A stretch of DNA of 64,000 nt from Streptomyces tanashiensis. Its GTDB lineage: Bacteria > Actinomycetota > Actinomycetes > Streptomycetales > Streptomycetaceae. The notes under the pieces are model-generated. The model was given only the letters and a program-made list of their open reading frames with translations. It did not search any database and was not told the origin of the DNA. Position numbers and translations under genes: made by a program. The DNA is taken from the NCBI RefSeq assembly GCF_014648895.1, contig NZ_BMRZ01000009.1, positions 186,001-250,000 on the forward strand. Reading direction: 5' to 3'. Positions 16,033-24,899 of the stretch are shown here, in pieces (the stretch's first letter is position 1; every line of letters begins with the position of its first letter).

Positions 16033-17247
16033 ATGGCGATGATGCGGCTCCGGCGCGAGGATCCGCGGATCGTCGGGTCGTTCCGGCTCCACCGCAGGCT
16101 GGGGGCCGGCGGGATGGGCGTCGTGTACCTGGGGTCCGACCGGCGCGGCCAGCGGGTGGCGCTGAAGGTGATCCGGCCCGACCTGGCCGAGGACCAGGAG
16201 TTCCGCTCGCGGTTCGCGCGCGAGGTGTCGGCGGCCCGGCGCATCCGCGGCGGCTGCACGGCCCGCCTCGTCGCCGCCGACCTGGAGGCCGAGCGCCCCT
16301 GGTTCGCCACCCAGTACGTGCCCGGACCTTCGCTGCACGACCGGGTCGCCGAGGAGGGCGGGCTGCGCGCCGCCGACGTCGCCTCGATCGGGGCCGCCCT
16401 GTCGGAGGGCCTCGTCGCCGTCCACGAGGCCGGGGTCGTGCACCGCGACCTGAAGCCCTCGAACATCCTGCTCTCCCCCAAGGGCCCCCGCATCATCGAC
16501 TTCGGCATCGCCTGGGCCACCGGGGCCAGCACCCTGACCCATGTGGGCACGGCCGTCGGCTCGCCCGGCTTCCTCGCCCCCGAGCAGGTGCGCGGTGCGG
16601 CCGTCACCCCGGCCACCGACGTCTTCTCGCTCGGTGCCACCCTCGCGTACGCGGCCATGGCCGACTCGCCCTTCGGGCACGGCAGTTCCGAGGTCATGCT
16701 GTACCGCGTCGTGCACGAGGAGCCCCAGCTGCACGGGGTGCCGGACGCGCTGGCGCCGCTCATCAGGGCCTGTCTCGCGAAGGACCCGGAGGACCGTCCC
16801 AGCACGCTGCAGCTGTCGATGCGGCTCAAGGAGATCGCGGCGCGCGAGGCCCAGGGGCTGCCGGTCTCCCGGCCGCCCGTGCAGCGGGAACGGGCCGAGG
16901 AGCGGAACACCGTCCGGCCGACCGAGCGGTACACCGAGCGGGACGTGCCCGGCCGTGGGCCGGAGCGCGGCGGGGAGCGGGGTCCCGAGCGCGGTGAGCG
17001 CGGCGGGGAGCGTGAGCGGGGGCAGGGGCGTGCGACCGGTGCCTCGTCCCGGTCCTCGGCCGGGCCCCGGACCGGTGGCTCGCGCGGACCCCAGTCCCGT
17101 CCCGGGACCCGGCCCGGCGCGCGCTCCACGTCGACGGGCCGCCGCCCCGCCAACCCCCGGCTGCTGCGGCAGCGGCTCTTCGTCTTCGTGGTCGTGACCC
17201 TGGTGGTCGCCCTGGGCATCGCCGCCGCGCAGGCCCTTCAGGGGTAG
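16033..17247 (+). CDS. Membrane-anchored Ser/Thr protein kinase
   Basis: A 404-residue Hanks-type kinase. The kinase domain spans about residues 15-275: glycine loop LGAGGMGVVYLG, catalytic lysine in VALKVI, HRDLKPSN, DFGIA and the GSPGFLAPEQ activation/APE region. Residues 280-380 are a highly charged linker rich in Glu-Arg-Gly repeats and then Ser/Pro. One C-terminal helix (LFVFVVVTLVVALGIAA) anchors it, leaving almost no external domain, so it lacks PASTA-type sensing. The ATG at 16033 follows GAGGGGACGG. Substrates are not shown by the context. It is convergent with the TrmH-family gene. Confidence 0.93.
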   Translation: MAMMRLRREDPRIVGSFRLHRRLGAGGMGVVYLGSDRRGQRVALKVIRPDLAEDQEFRSRFAREVSAARRIRGGCTARLVAADLEAERPWFATQYVPGPSLHDRVAEEGGLRAADVASIGAALSEGLVAVHEAGVVHRDLKPSNILLSPKGPRIIDFGIAWATGASTLTHVGTAVGSPGFLAPEQVRGAAVTPATDVFSLGATLAYAAMADSPFGHGSSEVMLYRVVHEEPQLHGVPDALAPLIRACLAKDPEDRPSTLQLSMRLKEIAAREAQGLPVSRPPVQRERAEERNTVRPTERYTERDVPGRGPERGGERGPERGERGGERERGQGRATGASSRSSAGPRTGGSRGPQSRPGTRPGARSTSTGRRPANPRLLRQRLFVFVVVTLVVALGIAAAQALQG

Positions 17248-17346
17248 GGCCGGCCGGGGTGCCGCTTCGGTCGTGGGTCAGGTCGGGTCGGGTCGTGCGC
17301 CGGGCCGCGGGGCCCCCTCGGGACGTGGGCCCGGCCGAAGGCCCGG

Positions 17347-18165
17347 CTAGGACTCCGGGCGGCCCGTCGCCACGGCGTAGAACGCGACGGCCGCCGCCGC
17401 GCCCACGTTGAGCGAGTCGACTCCGTGGGCCATCGGGATGCGCACCCACTCGTCGGCGGCGCGCAGGGCCTGCGTGGACAGGCCGTCGCCCTCCGCTCCG
17501 AGCATCAGCGCCACCCGGTCCAGGCGGTGCGGGGCGGCCTCGTCGATCGAGGTCGCCTTCTCCGCCGGGGTCAGCGCGAGCAGCTTGAATCCCGCCTCCC
17601 GTACGGTCTCCAGGCCGCGGGGCCAGCTCTCCAGACGGGCGTACGGGACGGAGAACACCGCGCCCATCGACACCTTCACCGAGCGCCGGTACAGCGGGTC
17701 CGCGCAGTCCGGGGACAGCAGCACCGCGTCCATGCCGAGCGCGGCGGCGCTGCGGAAGATGGCGCCGATGTTGGTGTGGTCGTTCACCGACTCCATGATC
17801 ACCACACGGCGGGCGCCGGAGAGCAGTTCGGCGGCCTCCGGCAGCGGCTTGCGCTGCATCGAGGCCAGCGCGCCCCGGTGCACGTGGTAGCCGGTGACCC
17901 GCTCGGCGAGGTCCGGCTGGATCGCGTACACCGGCGCCGGGACCTCGTCGATGACGTCCCGCATGACGTCCACCCACTTGGCGGACAGCAGCATCGACCG
18001 CATCTCGTACCCGGCCTGCCTGGCCCGGCGGATGACCTTCTCGCCCTCCGCGATGAACAGGCCCTCGGCCGGCTCGCGCCTGCGGCGGAGCTCGACGTCG
18101 GTCAGGCCGGTGTAGTCGCGCAGGCGCGGGTCGTCGGGGTCGTCGATCGTGATGAGTTCGGCCAC
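17347..18165 (-). CDS. TrmH-family (SpoU) RNA 2'-O-methyltransferase
   Basis: A 272-residue SPOUT methyltransferase. The N-terminal ~100 residues form the substrate-binding domain (RREPAEGLFIAEGEKVI). The C-terminal ~160 form the trefoil-knot domain with the SAM-binding motifs ESVNDHTNIGAIFR, ALMLGAEGDGLS and IPMAHGVDSLNVGAA. It should 2'-O-methylate a tRNA or 23S rRNA nucleotide; which one cannot be told from sequence. The start is GTG at 18165. It lies downstream of cobA on the same strand with 108 bases between, so it may be a separate unit. Confidence 0.9.
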   Translation of the reverse strand: MAELITIDDPDDPRLRDYTGLTDVELRRRREPAEGLFIAEGEKVIRRARQAGYEMRSMLLSAKWVDVMRDVIDEVPAPVYAIQPDLAERVTGYHVHRGALASMQRKPLPEAAELLSGARRVVIMESVNDHTNIGAIFRSAAALGMDAVLLSPDCADPLYRRSVKVSMGAVFSVPYARLESWPRGLETVREAGFKLLALTPAEKATSIDEAAPHRLDRVALMLGAEGDGLSTQALRAADEWVRIPMAHGVDSLNVGAAAAVAFYAVATGRPES

Positions 18166-18273
18166 GAGGTGATACTGCCTTGTCCGGGGTGTGGTGCCAA
18201 TGTGTGCGGAGGGGTGGCCTGCTGGCGGCCACCCCCGGTTGCTCGGCCGTCTCCTGCTGGTTCGGGCCTCGCG

Positions 18274-19506
18274 CTACTTCGTCAGTCTGTCCGGGCCCTC
18301 GGTGACCACGTCGCCGATCACGATGACCGCCGGCGGGCGGACCTCCTCCGCCTTCACGGTCTCCGCGACCGTCGCCAGCGTGGCGTCCACCCGGCGCTGC
18401 GTCGCCGTGGTGCCCTCCTGGACCAGGGCCAGCGGGGTGTCCGGGTTCTTGCCGTGGGCGATGAGCGCCTCGGCGATCTTGCCGATCTTGTCGACGCCCA
18501 TGAGGATCACCAGCGTGCCCGTGAGCTTCGCCAGGGACGCCCAGTCGACCAGCGAGCGCGGGTCGTCGGGGGCCACGTGACCGCTGACCACCGTGAACTC
18601 GTGGGCCACCCCTCGGTGCGTCACCGGGATGCCGGCCGCGCCGGGGACCGAGATCGAGCTGGAGATGCCCGGGACCACCGTGCAGGCGATGCCCTCCGCC
18701 GCGAGGGCCTGGGCCTCCTCCATGCCCCGGCCGAAGACGAAGGGGTCGCCGCCCTTGAGGCGGACCACCGACTTGCCCTGCTTGGCGTGCTCGATGAGGG
18801 CGTTGTTGATGGCCTCCTGGGCCATGAAACGCCCGTACGGGATCTTCGCCGCGTCGATCACCTCGACGTGCGGCGGCAGCTCGTCCAGGAGGTCACGGGG
18901 GCCGAGCCGGTCCGCGATGACCACGTCCGCCTCGGTGAGCAGTCGGCGGCCCCGGACGGTGATCAGGTCCGGGTCGCCCGGGCCGCCGCCGACCAGGGCG
19001 ACGAAGGGGGTGCGGGAGCGGTGCGCGGGCGCGGCGATCGAACCGTCGCGCAGACCCTCGACGATCGCGTCGCGCACGGCGGCGGAGCGGCGGGGGTCGT
19101 GGCCCGTGAGCACGGCCACCGTGACGCCCGCGTCCCGGCCGGTGGCCGGGGTCCAGGCCGTCGCCGCCTCCGCGTCGTCCGCTCGTACGCACCAGGTCCT
19201 GGTGCGCTCGGCCTCGGCCGAGGCGGCGGCGTTCGCGGTCGGGTCCGTGGTCGCCACCAGGGCGTACCAGGCGTCCGCGAGGTCGCCCTCCTCGTACCTC
19301 CGCTTGATCCAGGTGATCTCGCCCGTCTCCGCCATCACGTCCACGGACGGGGTCGCGGAGGGCGAGATCAGGGTGATCTCGGCGCCCGCGGCGATCAGGG
19401 CCGGGAGCCGGCGCTGGGCGACCTGGCCGCCGCCGAGGACGACGACGCGGCGGCCGGCGAGGCGCAGGCCGACGGGGTAGGCGGGGTGCTCGGCGTTCTC
19501 TGCCAT
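18274..19506 (-). CDS. cobA: Uroporphyrinogen-III C-methyltransferase / precorrin-2 dehydrogenase fusion
   Basis: A 410-residue CysG-like protein. Residues 10-165 form a precorrin-2 dehydrogenase Rossmann domain (VVVLGGGQVAQRRL). Residues 165-410 form the uroporphyrinogen-III methyltransferase domain with VALVGGGPGDPDLITVRG, SVVRLKGGDPFVFGRG and VPGAAGIPVTHRG. The product precorrin-2 feeds cobalamin; oxidation and iron insertion give siroheme. The chelatase function of the N-terminal half is inferred only. The ATG at 19506 follows GAGGAG at about 11 bases. The gene is downstream of bluB-cobT but separated by a terminator hairpin, so it has its own promoter. Confidence 0.93.
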   Translation of the reverse strand: MAENAEHPAYPVGLRLAGRRVVVLGGGQVAQRRLPALIAAGAEITLISPSATPSVDVMAETGEITWIKRRYEEGDLADAWYALVATTDPTANAAASAEAERTRTWCVRADDAEAATAWTPATGRDAGVTVAVLTGHDPRRSAAVRDAIVEGLRDGSIAAPAHRSRTPFVALVGGGPGDPDLITVRGRRLLTEADVVIADRLGPRDLLDELPPHVEVIDAAKIPYGRFMAQEAINNALIEHAKQGKSVVRLKGGDPFVFGRGMEEAQALAAEGIACTVVPGISSSISVPGAAGIPVTHRGVAHEFTVVSGHVAPDDPRSLVDWASLAKLTGTLVILMGVDKIGKIAEALIAHGKNPDTPLALVQEGTTATQRRVDATLATVAETVKAEEVRPPAVIVIGDVVTEGPDRLTK

Positions 19507-19775
19507 GGGTGAGCGGCTCCTCGGGGCGTGGCATGTGCGGGGCCGCTGCGGCGGTGAAGCGGCTGGTGGGACGGGGCTCGGTCGCCCACCCCCACGATAT
19601 CGGTGACGGGGCCCTGTCACGCTGTGACGGATCTCCCCGTTGTACGTCCCTGACGTGGGGGCCGCTCCGGAACCGTGTTCGGGACTGCATGACTTACGGC
19701 GCCTGCGGGGCCACCGAATTCCTGGACGCTTCTTACGCGCCACACATCACGCTCTACGTCCCGAACCCGGTTCCT
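19507..19775. other. cobA upstream region
   Basis: The region between the cobT terminator and cobA has no gene. A perfect 5-3-5 inverted repeat GTCAC-GCT-GTGAC lies at 19617-19629, about 110 bases upstream of cobA, and could be an operator. None of the conserved cobalamin-riboswitch boxes is seen. Confidence 0.4.
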
Positions 19776-19813
19776 GCGCGTCCCCCACTTCCCTGAGTGG
19801 GTGGGGGACGCGC
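19776..19813 (-). terminator. Terminator of bluB-cobT
   Basis: GCGCGTCCCCCAC and its exact complement form a 13-bp stem around a 12-base loop, eight bases downstream of the bluB-cobT stop codon. Confidence 0.82.
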
Positions 19814-19820
19814 CGGGGTG

Positions 19821-22800
19821 CTACTTCTCGGTGACTCCCGCCGAGTCGAACGTGGCCACCTCGTGCATCGCGCGTGCCGCGCTCTGCACCAGCGGGAGGG
19901 CGAGGAGGGCGCCGGTGCCCTCGCCCAGGCGGAGGTCCAGGTCCACCAGCGGGCGCAGGCCCAGCTTGTTCAGGGCCGCCACGTGGCCCGGCTCGGCGCT
20001 GCGGTGGCCCGCGATGCACGCCGCGAGGGACTCGGGGGCGATGGCGCGGGCGACGAGGGCCGCCGCGCCCGTGGAGACGCCGTCCAGGATCACCGGGGTA
20101 CGGAGCGAGGCCGCGCCCAGGATCAGGCCGACCAGGGCCGCGTGCTCCAGGCCGCCGATCGCCGAGAGGACGCCGATCGGGTCGGCCGGGTCCGGCTTGT
20201 GCAGGTCGAGCGCGCGACGGACCACGTCCACCTTGCGGGCGTGCGTCTCGTCGTTGATGCCGGTGCCCCGGCCCGTGACCTCGGCCGCGTCCACGCCGGT
20301 GTAGACCGAGATCAGCGCGGCGGACGCGGTCGTGTTCGCGATGCCCATCTCGCCCGTGAGCAGTGCCTTGTTGCCGGCTGCCACGAGGTCGCGGGCCGTC
20401 TCGATGCCCACCTCGATCGCCGCCAGGACCTCGTCCCGGGTCATCGCGAGGCCGGTGGTGAAGTCGCCGGTTCCCGGGCGGACCTTGCGGGGCAGGAGGC
20501 CGGGCGTGGCCGGGAGCTCGGACGCCACGCCCACGTCGATGACGCAGACCTCGGCGCCGACCTGGTTCGCGAAGGCGTTGCAGACCGCTCCCCCACCCAG
20601 GAAGTTGGCCACCATCTGGCCGGTGACCTCCTGCGGCCACGGGGTGACGCCCTGGGCGTGGACACCGTGGTCGCCGGCGAAGATCGCCACGGCGGCCGGC
20701 TCCGGGATCGGAGGCGGGCAGACGCGGGAGAGACCCGAGAGCTGCGCGGAGATGATCTCCAGCATGCCCAGGGCGCCCGCGGGCTTGGTCATGCGCTTCT
20801 GGCGCTCCCAGGCCTCGCCGAGCGCCTTCGCGTCCAGCGGGCGGATGTTGGCGACGGTCTCCTGGAGGAGGTCGTGCGGCTCCTCGCCGGGCAGGGCGCG
20901 GCGGCCGTACGTCTCCTCGTGGACGACCCAGGCCAGCGGGCGGCGCTTGGACCAGCCCGCCTGCATCAGCTCGGGCTCGTCGGGGAACTCGTCGACGTAG
21001 CCCACGCAGAGGTACGCGACCACTTCGAGGTGCTCGGGAAGGCCGAGGGTACGGACCATCTCGCGCTCGTCGAAGAAGCTGACCCAGCCGACGCCGAGGC
21101 CCTCGGCGCGGGCCGCGAGCCAGAGGTTCTCGACGGCGAGCGCCGAGGAGTACGGGGCCATCTGCGGCTGCGTGTAGCGGCCCAGCGTGTGGCGGCCGCC
21201 CCGGGTCGGGTCGGCGGTCACGACGATGTTCACCGGGGTGTCGAGGATGGCCTCGATCTTCAGTTCCTTGAACTGCTTCGCCCGGGCCTTCGGCAGCGAC
21301 TTGGCGTAGGCCTCGCGCTGACGCTGGGCCAGCTCGTGCATCGTCTGCCGGGTCTCGGCGGAGCGGATGACCACGAAGTCCCAGGGCTGCGAGTGGCCGA
21401 CGCTGGGCGCCGTGTGGGCCGCTTCGAGGACGCGGAGGAGCACCTCGTGCGGGATCGGGTCGCTGCGGAAGCCGTTGCGGATGTCACGGCGCTCGCGCAT
21501 CACGCGGAGGACCGCCTCGCGCTCGGCGTCGTCGTAGCCGGGGGCCGGGGCGTCCACCTCGGGGGCGTCCGCCACAAGGGCTTCCGCCGCCGGGGATTCC
21601 GCCGTCGGGGATTCCGGCTCCGGGGCGCCGGCCTCGGAGGCGGGCGCCTCGGGGGCCGGGGCCGGGGCGTCGGAAGCCTGGGCTTCCAGGTCCTGCTGCT
21701 CGGCGGTCGGCGCCTCGGGGGCGGCCTGAACCTCCGGCTCGGGGGCCCTCTCCGCCGGAGCGTCCTCGGCGACCACCGGGATCTCCTCGGCCACGGCCTC
21801 CAGCGGGGCCTCGGCCGGCTCCTCGGCCTGCGGCTGGGCCGGGGCTTCGGCCTGCGGCTGGGCCGGGGCCTCGACCGGGACCTCGGCAGGGATCTCCACG
21901 GGACCCTCGACGGGCGCGGGCTCCGTGAGTTCCTCCGCCGGCTCCGGCGCCGGGGCCTCGGCGGGCGCCGCTTCGGCGACCTCGGCCTCGGCCTGCTGGA
22001 CCGGGGCGGGCTCCTCCACGGGCTGCGCGGGCTCGGCCGGGGCCTCGGCGGCCGGTTCGGCGGCCTGCGGCTCGGTCTCCTGGACCGGTACGACCACCTC
22101 GGCCGCGGGCTCGGCCTCGCGCGGGGCGGGGACCGTGGCCTGGGGTTCGGGGGTCTCTTCCGGGGTCTCGGGGGCCGTCTCCACGACGGCGGCGGGCGCC
22201 TCGGGGACCTCGGGCGCCTCCGGGGCCTCGGACGCCTCGGGCGTCTCCGGGACCTCGGGCGTCTCGGCGGCGGGCTCCTCGGCGGCCGGGGCCTGCGGCT
22301 CGACGGCCTGGGGTGCCTCCGGCGCCGGGATCGGGGCCAGGTGCGGGGCCGTCGGGACGGAGCCCTCGACCTGGACGAACTGGGCCGTCGGCGGGACGAC
22401 CGTTTCTGCGGGTGCCTGCGGCGCGGGCTGCTCCTGCGGCTGCGCGACCCACGGCTCGGCGCCCTGCGGGGCCAGCTGCTGGTCCTGCGCGATCTCGAAG
22501 TACTCGGGGCCGGTGGTCGGCGGGCCCGGGTTGCGCAGCGGCATCGGGGCGGGGGCCGTGGCCACGACCGGCTCGGGGGCCGGTGCGGGCTGCGGCACGG
22601 GTGCGGGCGCGGCGGCGGCCGGGCCGCGGTCGGCGAGGGAGAGCACGACGCCACCGGTGGCGTCGGGCACCGGCGGGCCCATGTGCAGCGGGCGCCGGGC
22701 CGGCGGCGGGGTCGCTGCCGTGGCGGGCGGGGGCACGCGGACGCCGCCGAGGTCGACGGAGCCGGTGTCACGGCCGGCCGCCTCGTGGGCGCCGGTGTCG

Positions 22801-23276
22801 AGGATGCCCGGCTCGTAGCCGTGCTCGGTGAGGACCGGCTCCTGCGGGGCCACCGGGACGCCGTGCGCCGGGGTGCCGAGGTGCACCCCCTGCGGCGGGG
22901 TCTGGCCCTGCGGGGCGGTCAGCACGTCGGCGAGCGCGACCCCGTCGGGGAGCGGGCCCGTGAGCGGGTCCGGCAGCGGGTCGGTGAGCGGGTCGCCCAT
23001 CGGGGCGGCCGCCTCCGGGGCGGCCGCGTGCGGCACGCCCTGGTTCGGGACGAGGTGCGGCGGCGGCACGGCGACCGGCGGCGCGGGCACGACGCCCGGC
23101 GGGTGCTCGCTCCAGGCGCCCTGGGCGCCCGGCATCAGGAGCAGGTCGTCGTCCTCGGTGGTGTGCTCGGAGGGGTCCAGGAAGGTGTACGCGCCCGGAG
23201 CGGGGATGCCCGGCTGCTCGACCATGCCTGCGTTCTCCGGCAGCCCCTCGCCCGGGACCTGGCCGGTGTCCGTCAT
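19821..23276 (-). CDS. cobT: BluB-CobT fusion with ~580-residue disordered N-terminus
   Basis: A 1151-residue protein in three parts. Residues 1 to ~578 are almost pure Pro/Ala/Glu/Val low complexity with no fold. Residues ~580-795 are a BluB flavin oxygenase: RRDIRNGFRSDPIPH, TAPSVGHSQPWDFVVIR and GLGVGWVSFFDE. BluB cuts FMNH2 with O2 to make dimethylbenzimidazole. Residues ~800-1151 are CobT (FAGDHGVHAQGVTPWPQEV, TGEMGIANTTASAA, TGRGTGINDETHARKV), which activates that base with nicotinate mononucleotide to alpha-ribazole phosphate. So the enzyme makes and activates the lower ligand of cobalamin. The ATG at 23276 has GAGGGG five bases upstream. Confidence 0.95.
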   Translation of the reverse strand: MTDTGQVPGEGLPENAGMVEQPGIPAPGAYTFLDPSEHTTEDDDLLLMPGAQGAWSEHPPGVVPAPPVAVPPPHLVPNQGVPHAAAPEAAAPMGDPLTDPLPDPLTGPLPDGVALADVLTAPQGQTPPQGVHLGTPAHGVPVAPQEPVLTEHGYEPGILDTGAHEAAGRDTGSVDLGGVRVPPPATAATPPPARRPLHMGPPVPDATGGVVLSLADRGPAAAAPAPVPQPAPAPEPVVATAPAPMPLRNPGPPTTGPEYFEIAQDQQLAPQGAEPWVAQPQEQPAPQAPAETVVPPTAQFVQVEGSVPTAPHLAPIPAPEAPQAVEPQAPAAEEPAAETPEVPETPEASEAPEAPEVPEAPAAVVETAPETPEETPEPQATVPAPREAEPAAEVVVPVQETEPQAAEPAAEAPAEPAQPVEEPAPVQQAEAEVAEAAPAEAPAPEPAEELTEPAPVEGPVEIPAEVPVEAPAQPQAEAPAQPQAEEPAEAPLEAVAEEIPVVAEDAPAERAPEPEVQAAPEAPTAEQQDLEAQASDAPAPAPEAPASEAGAPEPESPTAESPAAEALVADAPEVDAPAPGYDDAEREAVLRVMRERRDIRNGFRSDPIPHEVLLRVLEAAHTAPSVGHSQPWDFVVIRSAETRQTMHELAQRQREAYAKSLPKARAKQFKELKIEAILDTPVNIVVTADPTRGGRHTLGRYTQPQMAPYSSALAVENLWLAARAEGLGVGWVSFFDEREMVRTLGLPEHLEVVAYLCVGYVDEFPDEPELMQAGWSKRRPLAWVVHEETYGRRALPGEEPHDLLQETVANIRPLDAKALGEAWERQKRMTKPAGALGMLEIISAQLSGLSRVCPPPIPEPAAVAIFAGDHGVHAQGVTPWPQEVTGQMVANFLGGGAVCNAFANQVGAEVCVIDVGVASELPATPGLLPRKVRPGTGDFTTGLAMTRDEVLAAIEVGIETARDLVAAGNKALLTGEMGIANTTASAALISVYTGVDAAEVTGRGTGINDETHARKVDVVRRALDLHKPDPADPIGVLSAIGGLEHAALVGLILGAASLRTPVILDGVSTGAAALVARAIAPESLAACIAGHRSAEPGHVAALNKLGLRPLVDLDLRLGEGTGALLALPLVQSAARAMHEVATFDSAGVTEK

Positions 23277-23582
23277 GCGTACCCCTCGCCCATCGCTTGT
23301 GCTCCTTCAGACCTGCGCCCGTCGACAAGAACGAGCGTGCGCGCCGCGCGGCACGAAGCACACGCGGACACCCACACATTGTCGCGGCCCTCGGCCATCG
23401 TGGCAGGGAGATTTGCCACGGTGCGCTGTGGACTGCGCCACGTCGCGCGGTCCCCCCTGGTCGCGTACCACGTCAGTGGCGCAAAGCGGCCACCCATTCG
23501 GGACATTGACGAACAGAGTGCCGAACGTCCCGGTGCGGTACAACAATCGGCCAGCCTACCCTGCCCCGGTGGGGCGGCCGGG
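23277..23582. other. bluB-cobT upstream region with coupled short ORFs
   Basis: 306 bases between cobL and bluB-cobT on the minus strand. A 77-codon open frame ends in TGA overlapping the cobT ATG (its tail includes RTLVLVDGRRSEGAQ). A shorter frame, 18 codons from a GTG, reads MCFVPRGAHARSCRRAQV. Neither has a strong ribosome binding site, so no gene is claimed. One GCCACTG is present but no other cobalamin-riboswitch box. Confidence 0.4.
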
Positions 23583-24827
23583 TCACGGGGCTCGGTCGAT
23601 CCTGCGTCCGGACAGCAGGAACACGACCGAACGCTCGCGTTCCGACCAGTCGTCCGGGTCGAGTCCGACGGTCTGGAGGAGGAGGCTCTCGACGGTGTAG
23701 CCGCCGTCGGCGAGGGCGGCGCCGATCGCCTCGGCCTCGTCGCGGGTGGAGGCGTGCGCGACGATGCGCTCCGGGCGCCGGTCGGTGCAGGCGGTGACGA
23801 CGGGGACGCCGCCGGCCGCGATTCGTACGACGTCGGGCTCGGGCAGGCTCTCCAGGACGTGCGGGGCGCGTCCCGGGACGGTCTGGAGGAGGACTCCGTG
23901 GCGGCGGGCGGCCCGTTCGGTGCGGGCGCAGGCCGCCGGGTCGGTGTCCACGGCGATGACGGCGGCGCCGAAGCGGGCGGCCTCGACGGAGAAGGCGCCG
24001 CCCGCGCAGCCGATGTCCCAGACGAGGTCGCCGGTGCGGGGCCCGAGGCGGGCCAGCTGGGCGGCTCGGAGGGCGGGGTCGGTGCCCGCGCCGGGGCGGG
24101 CCCGGCCGGTTCCCGGGCCTTCGCCCTCGGAGTCGTACTCCTCGGTGGGAAGGCCCCAGCCGCGGACCGTCCGGGCGGCCGGGTCCTGGCCCATCAGCCA
24201 GGGGGCGGCAGGGGTGCCGCCGACCGCGCCGCCGATGACGAGGACGACGTTCGGGTCGCGCCAGGCGTGGTCGGCGGCCTTGTCCGAGGTGAGGACGGAG
24301 ACCTGTTCGCGGTCGGTGCCGAGCTCCTCGCAGATGACGAAGGTGCGGTGGACGCCTTCGAGGAGGAGAGCGAGTTCGGCGGGCCCCGCGCCCGGCGAGG
24401 TGAGGACGGCGACCTTGGGGTGGGCGCGGCAGACGTTGACGGCGCGGCGCAGGGTGCGCTGGTGGGCGACGACGATCCGCGCGTCCTCCCAGGGCATGCC
24501 GGCCCGTGCGAAGGCGGCGGCGACGGAGGAGACGGCGGGGACGACCTCGACCTCGAGGCCGTGCTCGGGCGCGCGCAGGGTGCGGACGACGCCGAAGAAT
24601 CCGGGGTCTCCGTCGGCGAGGACGACGGCGGTGCCGCGGTGTCCCGCGATGCGGCGGGCGGCGAGGTCGACGCTGCCCAGGCGGATGCGTTCGGCGCCGG
24701 GGGGCACCTCGGGCAGCGCGAGGTGGTGGGCGGCGCCCGCCACGAGGGTCGCTGCGGAGAGCGCGGACCGGGCCGCCGCGGTGAGGGGCGAGCCGTCCCA
24801 GCCGATCACCGTGACGCGGTCGGCCAT
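23583..24827 (-). CDS. cobL: Precorrin-6Y C5,15-methyltransferase, decarboxylating (CbiE-CbiT fusion)
   Basis: A 414-residue fusion enzyme of the late aerobic cobalamin pathway. The first ~220 residues form a CbiE-type tetrapyrrole methylase with RVTVIGWDGSPL, ADGDPGFFG and VVPAVSSVAAAFARAG. After a Gly/Arg linker, the last ~170 residues form a CbiT-type SAM methyltransferase with DLVWDIGCAGGAFSVEAA. Together they methylate C5 and C15 and decarboxylate the C12 side chain of precorrin-6Y. The ATG at 24827 has GGGAG about ten bases upstream. It is separated from bluB-cobT by 306 bases, so is probably transcribed separately. Confidence 0.93.
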   Translation of the reverse strand: MADRVTVIGWDGSPLTAAARSALSAATLVAGAAHHLALPEVPPGAERIRLGSVDLAARRIAGHRGTAVVLADGDPGFFGVVRTLRAPEHGLEVEVVPAVSSVAAAFARAGMPWEDARIVVAHQRTLRRAVNVCRAHPKVAVLTSPGAGPAELALLLEGVHRTFVICEELGTDREQVSVLTSDKAADHAWRDPNVVLVIGGAVGGTPAAPWLMGQDPAARTVRGWGLPTEEYDSEGEGPGTGRARPGAGTDPALRAAQLARLGPRTGDLVWDIGCAGGAFSVEAARFGAAVIAVDTDPAACARTERAARRHGVLLQTVPGRAPHVLESLPEPDVVRIAAGGVPVVTACTDRRPERIVAHASTRDEAEAIGAALADGGYTVESLLLQTVGLDPDDWSERERSVVFLLSGRRIDRAP

Positions 24828-24899
24828 CGTCGTCTGTCTCCCTCGGGTGTTGTCGCAGGTCGGGGGCGTGCCGAGCGTACCCCGGGATCGTTCCGGGGC

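Noticed and set aside
23277..23582. Cobalamin riboswitch upstream of bluB-cobT.
   Set aside because: One GCCACTG occurs, but the other conserved boxes of the cobalamin riboswitch and a downstream B12-box-like sequence are absent.
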